Of a stretch of 64,000 bases of DNA, positions 13,201 through 25,200 are shown one piece after another. The stretch's first letter is position 1, and each line of letters starts with the position of its first letter. The translations under genes were made by a program, and so were the position numbers. The stretch is taken from assembly GCF_932526225.1 (NCBI RefSeq), contig NC_064047.1, forward strand, positions 370,001 through 434,000, read 5' to 3'. The DNA is from Nematostella vectensis. Taxonomy: Eukaryota > Cnidaria > Anthozoa > Actiniaria > Edwardsiidae. The notes below the pieces were generated by a model. The model was not told where the DNA came from, did no database searches, and worked only from the letters and a program-made list of their open reading frames with translations.

Positions 13201-16200
13201 GCACCAGTATCACTAGCTCAACCTCCCTATACCCTGACTCTTTACACACCAGTATCACTAGCTCCACCTCCCTATACCCTGACTCTTTACGCACCAGTAT
13301 CACTAGCTCCACCTCACTATACCCTGACTCTTTACGCACCAGTATCATTAGCTCCGCCTCCCTATACCCTGACTCTTTACGCACCAGTATCACTAGCTCC
13401 ACCTCCCTATACCCTGACTCTTTACGCACCAGTATCACTAGCTCCACCTCCCTATACCCTGACTCTTTACACACCAGTATCACTAGCTCCACCTCCCCAT
13501 GCCCTGACTCTTTACGCACCAGTATCACTAGCTCCGTCTCCCTATACCCTGACTCTTTACACACCAGTATCACTAGCTCCACCTCCCTATACCCTGACTC
13601 TTTACACACCAGTATCACTAGCTCCGTCTCCCTATACCCTGACTCTTTACGCACCAGTATCACTAGCTCCACCTCCCTATACCCTGACTTTTTACACACC
13701 ACTATCACTAGCACCACCTCCCTATACCATGACTTTTTACGCACCAGTATCACTTGCTCTACCTCCCTATACCCTGACCCTTTACGCACCAGTATCACTA
13801 GCTCCGCCTCCCTATACCCTGACCCTTTACGCACCAGTATCACTAGCTCCGCCTCCCTATACCCTGACCCTTTACATACCACTATCACTAGCTCCACCTC
13901 CCTATACCCTGACCCTTTACGCACCAGTATCACTTGCTCCACCTCCCTATACCCTGACCCTTTACGCACCATTATCACTAGCTTGCCCTCCCTATACCCT
14001 GACTCTTTACACACCAGTATCACTAGCTCCACCTCCCTATACCCTGACCCTTTACGCACCAGTATCACTAGCTCCGCCTCCATATACCCTGATTCTTTAC
14101 ACACTAGTATCACTAGCTCCACCTCCCTATACCCTGACCCTTTACGCACCAGTATCATTAGCTCCGCCTCCCTATACCCTGACCCTTTACGCACCAGTAT
14201 CACTAGCTCCACCTCCCAATACCCTGACTCTTTACGCACCAATATCACTAGCTCCACCTCCCCATACCCTGACTCTTTACACACCAGTATCACTAGCTCC
14301 ACCTCCCTATACCCTGACCCTTTACACACGAGTATCACTAGCTCCACCTCCCTATACCCTGACTCTTTACACACCAGTATCACTAGCTCCACCTCCCTAT
14401 ACCCTGACCCTTTACACACCAGTATCATTAGCTCCGCCTCCCTATACCCTGACCCTTTACGCACCAGTATCATTAGCTCCGCCTCCCTATACCCTGACTC
14501 TTTACGCACCAGTATCAGTAGCTCCACCTCCCTATACCCTGACTCTTTACGCACCAGTATCACTAGCTCCACCTCCCTATTCCCTGACTCTTTATGCACC
14601 AGTATCACTAGCTCAACCTCCCTATTCCCTGACTCTTTACACACCAGTATCACTAGCTCCACCTCCCTATACCCTGACTCTTTACGCACCAGTATCACTA
14701 GCTCCACCTCCCTATACCCTGACTCTTTACGCACCAGTATCATTAGCTCCGCCTCCCTATACCCTGACTCTTTACGCACCAGTATCACTAGCTCCACCTC
14801 CCTATACCCTGACTCTTTACGCACCAGTATCACTAGCTCCACCTCCCTATACCCTGACTCTTTACACACCAGTATAACTAGCTCCACCTCCCTATACCCT
14901 GACTCTTTACACACCAGTATCAGTAGCTCCACCTCCCCATTCCCTGACTCTTTACGCACCAGTACCATTAGTTCCGCCTCCCTATACTCTGACTCTTTAC
15001 GCACCAGTATCACTAGCTCCGCCTCCCTATACCCTGACTCTTTACACACCAGTATCACTAGCTCCACCTCCCTATTCGCTGACTCTTTACGCACCAGTAT
15101 CACTAGCTCTACCTCCCTATACCCTGACTCTTTACACACCAGTATCACTAGCTCCACCTCCCTATACCCTGACTCTTTACACACCACTATCACTAGCTCC
15201 GCCTCCCCATACCCTGACTCTTTACACACCAGTATCACTAGCTCCATCTCCCTATACCCTGACTCTTTACACACCACTATCACTAGCTCCGCCTCCCCAT
15301 ACCCTGACTCTTTACACACCACTATCACTAGCTCCGCCTCCCCATACCCTGACTCTTTACACACCAGTATCACTAGCTCCACCTCCCTATACCCTGACTC
15401 TTTACACACCACTATCACTAGCTCCGCCTCCCCATACCCTGACTCTTTACACACCAGTATCATTAGCTCTGCCTCCCTATACCCTGACTCTTTACACACC
15501 AGTATCACTAGCTCCACCTCCCTATACCCTGACTCTTTACGCACCAGTATCATTAGCTCGGCCTCCCTATACCCTGACTCTTTACGCACCAGTATCACTA
15601 GCTCCACCTCCCCATACAGTACCCTGACTCTTTACGCACCAGTATCAGTAGCTCCACCTCCCTATACCCTGACTCTTTACGCACCAGTATCACTAGCTCC
15701 ACCTCCCTATACCCTGACTCTTTACGCACCAGTATCACTAGCTCCGCCTCCCTATACCTTGACTCTTTACGCACCAGTATCACTAGCTCCACCTCCCTAT
15801 ACTCTGACTCTTTACGCACCAGTATCACTAGCTCCACCTCCCCATACCCTGACTCTTTACGCACCAGTATCACTAGCTCCACCTCCCCATACCCTGACTC
15901 TTTACGCACCAGTATCACTAGCTCCGCCTCCCTATACCTTGACTCTTTACGCACCAGTATCACTAGCTCTACCTCCCCATACCCTGACTCTTTACACACC
16001 AGTATCACTAGCTCCACCTCCCTATACCCTGACTCTTTACGCACCAGTATCACTAGCTCTGCCTCCCTATACTCTGACTCTTTACACACCAGTATCACTA
16101 GCTCCACCTCCCTATACCCTGACTTTTTACACACCAGTATCACTAGCTCCACCTCCCTATTCCCTGACTCTTTACGCACCAGTATCACTAGCTCCACCTC

Positions 16201-19200
16201 CCCATACCCTGACTCTTTACGCACCAGTATCAGTAGCTCCACCTCCCTATACCCTGACTCTTTACGCACCAGTATCACTAGCTCCACCTCACTATACCCT
16301 GACTCTTTACGCAACAGTATCACTAGCTCCGCCTCCCTATACCTTGACTCTTTACGCACCAGTATCACTAGCTCTACCTCCCCATACCCTGACTCTTTAC
16401 ACACCAGTATCACTAGCTCCACCTCCCTATACCCTGACTCTTTACGCACCAGTATCACTAGCTCCACCTCCCTATACCCTGACTCTTTACACACCAGTAT
16501 CACTAGCTCCACCTCCCTATACCCTGACTCTTTACGCACCAGTATCACTAGCTCTGCCTCCCTATACCCTGACTCTTTACGCACCAGTATCACTAGCTCC
16601 ACCTCCCCATACCCTGACTCTTTACACACCAGTATCACTGGCTCCGCCTCCCTATACTCTGACTCTTTACGCACCAGTATCACTAGCTCCACCTCCCCAT
16701 ACCCTGACTCTTTACGCACCAGTATCACTAGCTCCGCCTCCCTATACCCTGACTCTTTACACACCAGTATCACTAGCTCCACCTCCCTATACCCTGACTC
16801 TTTACGCACCAGTATCACTAGCTCCACCTCCCCATACCCTGACTCTTTACGCACCAGTATCACTAGCTCCACCTCCCTATACCCTGACTCTTTACACACC
16901 AGTATCACTAGCTCCGCCTCCCCATACCCTGACTCTTTACGCACCAGTATCACTAGCTCCACCTCCCCATACCCTGACTCTTTACACACCAGTATCATAA
17001 GCTCCGCCTCCCAATACCCTGACTCTTTACACACCACTATCACTAGCTCCGCCTCCCCATACCCTGACTCTTTACACACCAGTATCACTAGCTCCGCCTC
17101 CCTATACCCTGACTTTTTACGCACCAGTATCACAAGCTCCACCTCCCCATTCCCTGACTCTTTACGCACCAGTATCACTAGCTCGGCCCCCCTATACCCT
17201 GATTCTTTATGCACCAGTATCAGTAGCTCGGCCTCCCTATTCCCTGACTCTTTACGCACCAGTATCACTAGCTCGGCCTCCCTATACCCTGACTCTTTAC
17301 GCACCAGTATCACTAGCTCCACCTCCCTATACCCTGACTCTTTACGCACCAGTATCACTAGCTCCACCTCCCTATACCCTGACTCTTTACGCACCAGTAT
17401 CACTAGATCCACCTCCCTATACCCTGAATCTTTACGCACCCGTATCACTAGCTCCGCCTCCCTATACCCTGACTCTTTATTCACCAGTATCACAAGCTCC
17501 ACCTCCCTATACCCTGACTCTTTACGCACCAGTATCACAAGCTCCACCTCCCTATACCCTGACTCTTTACGCACCAGTATCACTAGCTCCACCTCCCTAT
17601 TCCCTGACTCTTTACGCACCAGTATCACTAGCTCCACCTCCCTATACCCTGACTCTTTACGCACCAGTACCACTAGCTCCACCTCCCTATTCCCTGACTC
17701 TTTACACACCAGTATCACTAGCTCCACCTCCCTATACACTGACTCTTTACGCACCAGTATCACTAGCTCCACCTCCCCATGCCCTGACTCTTTACGCACC
17801 AGTATCACTAGCTCCGTCTCCCTATACCCTTACTCTTTACGCACCAGTATCACTAGTTCCGCCTCCCTATACCCTGACTCTTTACGCACCAGTATCACTA
17901 GATCCACCTCCCTATTCCCTGAATCTTTACCCACCAGTATCACTAGCTCCACCTCCCCATGCCCTGACTCTTTACGCACCAGTATCACTAGCTCCGTCTC
18001 CCTATACCCTGACTCTTTACACACCAGTATCACTAGCTCCACCTCCCTATACCCTGACTCTTTACACACCAGTATCACTAGCTCCGTCTCCCTATACCCT
18101 GACTCTTTACGCACCAGTATCACTAGCTCCACCTCCCTATACCCTGACTTTTTACGCACCAGTATCACAAGCTCCACCTCCCCATTCCCTGACTCTTTAC
18201 GCACCAGTATCACTAGCTCGGCCCCCCTATACCCTGACTCTTTATGCACCAGTATCAGTAGCTCGGCCTCCCTATTCCCTGACTCTTAACGCACCAGTAT
18301 CACTAGCTAGGCCTCCCTATACCCTGACTCTTTACGCACCAGTATCACTAGCTCCACCTCCCTATACCCTGACTCTTTACGCACCAGTATCACTAGCTCC
18401 ACCTCCCTATACCCTGACATTTTACGCACCAGTATCACTAGATCCACCTCCCTATACCCTGAATCTTTACGCACCCGTATCACTAGCTCCGCCTCCCTAT
18501 ACCCTGACTCTTTATTCACCAGTATCACAAGCTCCACCTCCCTATACCCTGACTCTTTACGCACCAGTATCACAAGCTCCACCTCCCTATACCCTGACTC
18601 TTTACGCACCAGTATCATTAGCTCCACCTCCCCATACCCTGACTCTTTACACACCAGTATCATTAGCTCCACCTCCCTATACCCTGACTCTTTACACACC
18701 AGTATCACTAGCTCCACCTCCCTATACCCTGACTCTTTACGCACCAGTATCACTAACTCCACCTCCCTATACCCTGACTCTTTACGCACCAGTATCACTA
18801 GCTCCGCCTCCCTATACCCTGACTCTTTACGCACCAGTATCACTAGCTCCACCTCCCTATACCCTGACTCTTTACGCACCAGTATCACTAGCTCTACCTC
18901 CCTATTCCCTGACTCTTTACACACCAGTATCACTAGCTCCGCCTCCCTATACCCTGACTCTTTACGCACCAGTATCACTATCTCCGCCTCCCTATACCCT
19001 GACTCTTTATGCACCAGTATCACTAGCTCCACCTCCCTATACCCTGACTCTTTACACACCAGTATCACTAGCTCCACCTCCCTATACCCTGACTCTTTAT
19101 GCACCAGTATCACTATCTCCGCCTCCCTATACCCTGACTCTTTACGCACCAGTATCAGTAGCTCCACCTCCCTATACCCTGACTCTTTACGCACCAGTAT

Positions 19201-22200
19201 CACTAGCTCCACCTCCCTATTCCCTAACTCTTTACGCACCAGTATCACTAGCTCAACCTCCCTATACCCTGACTCTTTACACACCAGTATCACTAGCTCC
19301 ACCTCCCTATACCCTGACTCTTTACGCACCAGTATCACAAGCTCCACCTCCCTATACCCTGACTCTTTACACACCAGTATCAGTAGCTCCACCTCCCCAT
19401 TCCCTGACTCTTTACGCACCAGTACCATTAGCTCCGCCTCCCTATACTCTGACTCTTTACGCACCAGTATCACTAGCTCCGCCTCCCTATACCCTGACTC
19501 TTTACACACCAGTATCACTAGCTCCACCTCCCTATTCGCTGACTCTTTACGCACCAGTATCACTAGCTCTACCTCCCTATACCCTGACTCTTTACACACC
19601 AGTATCATTAGCTCTGCCTCCCTATACCCTGACTCTTTACACACCAGTATCACTAGCTCCACCTCCCTATACCCTGACTCTTTACGCACCAGTATCATTA
19701 GCTCGGCCTCCCTATACCCTGACTCTTTACGCACCAGTATCACTAGCTCCACCTCCCCATACAGTACCCTGACTCTTTACGCACCAGTATCAGTAGCTCC
19801 ACCTCCCTATACCCTGACTCTTTACGCACCAGTATCACTAGCTCCACCTCCCTATACCCTGACTCTTTACGCACCAGTATCACTAGCTCCGCCTCCCTAT
19901 ACCTTGACTCTTTACGCACCAGTATCACTAGCTCTACCTCCCTATTCGCTGACTCTTTACGCACCAGTATCACTAGCTCTGCCTCCCTATACCCTGACTC
20001 TTTACGCACCAGTATCAGTAGCTCCGCCTCCCTATACCTTGACTCTTTACGCACCAGTATCACTAGCTCTACCTCCCTATTCGCTGATTCTTTACGCACC
20101 AGTATCACTAGCTCTGCCTCCCTATACTCTGACTCTTTACACACCAGTATCACTAGCTCCACCTCCCTATTCCCTGACTCTTTACGCACCAGTATCACTA
20201 GCTCCACCTCCCCATACCCTGACTCTTTACGCACCAGTATCAGTAGCTCCACCTCCCTATACCCTGACTCTTTACGCACCAGTATCACTAGCTCCACCTC
20301 CCTATACCCTGACTCTTTACGCAACAGTATCACTAGCTCCGCCTCCCTATACCTTGACTCTTTACGCACCAGTATCACTAGCTCTACCTCCCCATACCCT
20401 GACTCTTTACACACCAGTATCACTAGCTCCACCTCCCTATACCCTGACTCTTTACGCACCAGTATCACTAGCTCCACCTCCCTATACCCTGACTCTTTAC
20501 ACACCAGTATCACTAGCTCCACCTCCCTATACCCTGACCCTTTACACACCAGTATCACTAGCTCCACCTCCCTATACCCTGACTCTTTACGCACCAGTAT
20601 CACTAGCTCTGCCTCCCTATACCCTGACTCTTTACGCACCAGTATCACTAGCTCCACCTCCCCATACCCTGACTCTTTACACACCAGTATCACTGGCTCC
20701 GCCTCCCTATACTCTGACTCTTTACGCACCAGTACCACTAGCTCCACCTCCCTATTCCCTGACTCTTTACACACCAGTATCACTAGCTCCACCTCCCTAT
20801 ACACTGACTCTTTACGCACCAGTATCACTAGCTCCGCCTCCCTATACCCTGACTCTTTACGCACCAGTATCACTAGATCCACCTCCCTATTCCCTGAATC
20901 TTTACCCACCAGTATCACTAGCTCCACCTCCCCATGCCCTGGCTCTTTACGCACCAGTATCACTAGCTCCGTCTCCCTATACCCTGACTCTTTACACACC
21001 AGTATTACTAGCTCCACCTCCCTATACCCTGACTCTTTACGCACCAGTATCACTAGCTCCGTCTCCCTATACCCTGACTCTTTACGCACCAGTATCACTA
21101 GCTCCACCTCCCTATACCCTGACTTTTTACACACCAGTATCACTAGCTCCACCTCCCTATACCCTGACTCTTTACGCACCAGTATCACTAGCTCCACCTC
21201 CCTATACCCTGACTCTTTACGCACCAGTATCACTTGCTCCGCCTCCCTATACCCTGACCCTTTACGCACCAGTATCACTAGCTCCACCTCCCTATACCCT
21301 GACTCTTTACACACCAGTATCACTAGCTCCGCCTCCCTATACCCTGACCCTTTACGCACCAGTATCACTAGCTCCGCCTCCCTATACCCTGATTCTTTAC
21401 ACACTAGTATCACTAGCTCCACCTCCCTATACCCTGACCCTTTACGCACCAGTATCATTAGCTCCGCCTCCCTATACCCTGACCCTTTACGCACCAGTAT
21501 CACTAGCTCCACCTCCCAATAGCCTGACTCTTTACGCACCAGTATCACTAGCTCCACCTCCCCATACCCTGACTCTTTACGCACCAGTATCACTAGCTCC
21601 ACCTCCCCATACCCTGACTCTTTACGCACCAGTATCAGTAGCTCCACCTCCCTATACCCTGACTCTTTACGCACCAGTATCACTAGCTCCACCTCCCTAT
21701 ACCCTGACTCTTTACACACCAGTATCAGTAGCTCCACCTCCCCATTCCCTGACTCTTTACGCACCAGTATCATTAGCTCCGCCTCCCTATACTCTGACTC
21801 TTTACGCACCAGTATCACTAGCTCCACCTCCCTATACCCTGACTCTTTACGCACCAGTATCACTATCTCCGCCTCCCTATACCCTGATTCTTTACACACC
21901 AGTATCACTAGCTCCGCCTCCCTATACCCTGATTCTTTACACACCAGTATCACTAGCTCCACCTCCCTATACCCTGACTCTTTACGCACCAGTATCATTA
22001 GCTCTGCCCCCCTATACCCTGACTCTTTAAGCACCAGTATCACTAGCTCCACCTCCCTATACCCTGACTCTTTACGCACCAGTATCACTAGCTCCACCTC
22101 CCTATACCCTGACTCTTTACGCACCAGTATCACTAGCTCCACCTCCCTATACCCTGACTCTTTACGCACCAGTATCACTAGCTCCACCTCCCTATACCCT

Positions 22201-25200
22201 GACTCTTTACGCACCAGTATCACTAGCTCCACCTCCCTATACCCTGAATCTTTACGCACCAGTATCACTAGCTCCACCTCCCTATACCCTGACTCTTTAC
22301 GCACCAGTATCACTAGCTCCACCTCCCTATACCCTGACTCTTTACGCACCAGTATCACTAGCTCCGCCTCCCTATACCCTGACTCTTTACGCACCAGTAT
22401 CACTAGCTCCGCCTCCCCATACCCTGACTCTTTACGCACCAGTATCACTAGCTCCACCTCCCTATACCCTGACTCTTTACACACCAGTATCACTAGCTCC
22501 ACCTCCCTATACCCTGACTCTTTACGCACCAGTATCACTAGCTCCACCTCCCTATACCCTGACTCTTTACACACCAGTATCACTAGCTCCACCTCCCTAT
22601 GCCCTGACTCTTTACGCACCAGTATCACTAGCTCCACCTCCCCATACCCTGACTCTTTACGCACCACTATCACTAGCTCCACCTCCCTATACCCTGACTC
22701 TTTACGCACCAGTATCACTAGCCCTGCCGTCCAATACCATCAACACTCGCTTCCAATTCGAGCACGCGACTTTAGGGATGTAACAATACAAGATTTTGTG
22801 CTTGTCGTCCACCAAGATATGATGAAGCAACTGGTATCGATAGAGAATGGGGAGAGCGTCCAGCTCCAATTTGCCTCTGTTAGCACAAGCCTCGCGAAGT
22901 ATAACATTCCTTGAGTTTACCTTGACTTTAGCCGAGACCTAGAACAAGGGAACAAACAGGCATTAATATCAAAGGTCTGTTTGATGGTCAGGAGGCACAT
23001 GTTATTATCTACATTAATTTTCGAGATATATTTCGCATTTAGCAAAAGATGAAATGCTTCAGATTTACAGTGATTACCGGCTTGAAAGTCGATTTTGTGT
23101 GTGTTTTGCCGGGTCTCGTGGGGTCTTCGTGACGAATGCGCAAATGTGGACTTGGCTTCTGTAGCCATTTGACGTTTGTAGCCACCATGCATATTTCTCG
23201 GTGAACCACAAACAGGATGAGCACGACTGAAAACAATCCTTCAAAAACGTTTATTGTTAGTTTTAGTTTAACACACAGGTATTCATGAAATGGAATCAAG
23301 CTCTGGAATTGCTTCAACTCAGAGGTCCCGACGCCATCTTACAGCAAAAGAGCTGGGTTTTTTTATGTTTTCTCTTTACCCACTTTAAAACTGAAAAATT
23401 CTATGGCAACCAATGGTCAGGTTACGGACTTGTTTTGTTTTTCTTCAAAGCGGATAGCGAGGTTTTATGCAAGGATGCCTTCGCTGCTTATATATCAGCA
23501 ACATAACGGACATGTCCTGTAAACACTTCTGGAAGATTGTTTTTACGCTTTCCCCTGAGTATCGACAAGTCACGCCAAATGCATTATTTACTTGCTCTTT
23601 TATATATATATATATATATTTTTTTTTTATAAAAGTTCCAAATCTATTTAATCGGTTTGCCCCGTGTAACACACGAGTGAAAATGCCTCTACTATTTTTT
23701 TTTTACCTTATATAATAATAATAATAATTAATTATAAAGTTCTTGTAAAATAAAAAGGTATTTATATAATCTCAGCATCTTGGATGTTTTAAGGTTTTGT
23801 TCAGCATCCAGTATATCTTTTGCACGCAAGAAAGTAACTGGGAAAATACATATGCATTCACGAGTTGGCTAACAGAGCCCTTTGCCCTGTGCAAACTGCG
23901 CCAGCACCGGCCAGCATTGCTGGTGAATTCTTGTTCGACTGACCTCAAGACGAAGGAAATGTCAGAAAGTCCACTGGACTTTCCCATTTTGACATTTCCT
24001 TTATCCTATTGTCAATCAAGCGAAAATTCGCCGGCAATGTGACGCAGTTAGCACGGGGCTTTTGATTTCATCGTGAAATTGATTTGTAATATTTCTTGTT
24101 GCCTGGTTTTCATTGACACGTGAATCGTAATTTATGCTAATAAGGTCTTTAATACTGACAAGTGGATTGATTTTACCGTTTTAAACTTCTTTCATTGTTT
24201 ATGCGTGCTTGCCATTTGTTTCTTTTTCGTTTTCGACAGAAGAAGATTCGCAGTATTGCCGTTCTTTCGAATTTTGGAGCGTTCTTTCGAATTTGAAGGG
24301 AACGAACTTCAGAATTTTAGGAACGTTTGTCTCCCGGGATTTCATTAATTATTAGCAAGATCGTTCCCTCATTATTGCCGTGAGGGACTGGGCTTTTCGG
24401 ACCAAAAGAGGGATTTATTGGAGAAAAATTATTTCTACAAAACAGATATGGTGAAATCTTTCATTGCCACACGTGAAGACTTTATTGAACTTCGTATAGG
24501 GGGCAATTTGGGATGAATAAGGCGCAAAAGGTATTTCTACGGGGCGATTTTCTGAGTACCCTGAGTCATTCCTTCACTCAAATACTGTTTAAAAAATATT
24601 GTTCTTAGATCTATTCGACCCAGTCTCCCCCGTATCTTCTTAAACTCTGAACTGGCTTATTTTAAGACATAAGCGATAACGTTATATTTTTCTAACAAAT
24701 ATCGCTCCACCCCAATAAGCTGACCTTTCCATTGAGGCATTTAGAGCTGTTTTCGCGCTTTTTCACGTTTTTTTTTTTCTTAATCAAGAGTATATGAGCT
24801 TGGGAGATGTTGAAATTAGCCTTGTCGTTGTGCTCACTAAATTTTCTTTTAAATAAGCTCTGCACATTTTATTTGCTCCCATATTGCCTTTGAGTGTTAG
24901 TCCTTTTGCGAGAGCATTTAAATACTTATTAACCGTCATTTGTACTATGATTTTATGATAATGTCCCCCTGGATTCATCAGGTTACTTACCCAGAGCTAT
25001 TACCTAAATATAAAAGAGAAATTACCAGTTTACATCGCGCCATTTGATACTTACTTAGGTACTTACCCAAATATAAAAGCGAAGTTACCAGTTTACATCG
25101 CGCCATTTCTTCTTGGATTATCCACCGAATGACAGTAATAAATCCACCGATTTATAAATAAGATGAAAGGTATAGGTGACAGGCTTATCGAAATACTTTT

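Noticed and set aside
4248-22718. Very long open frames on both strands (up to about 1,480 codons) with 15-residue repeats
   Set aside because: They follow from a 45-bp stop-poor unit, exist on both strands at once, begin at repeat variants and lie inside a well-supported sulfotransferase intron with phase-matched exons on each side.
23039-23317. - strand frame with hydrophobic segment ([17 protein letters not shown]) as a sulfotransferase membrane-anchor exon
   Set aside because: It has a phase-0 compatible donor, but no ATG precedes the segment (upstream is TAA), and exon A already joins exon B in phase. It remains a weak alternative.
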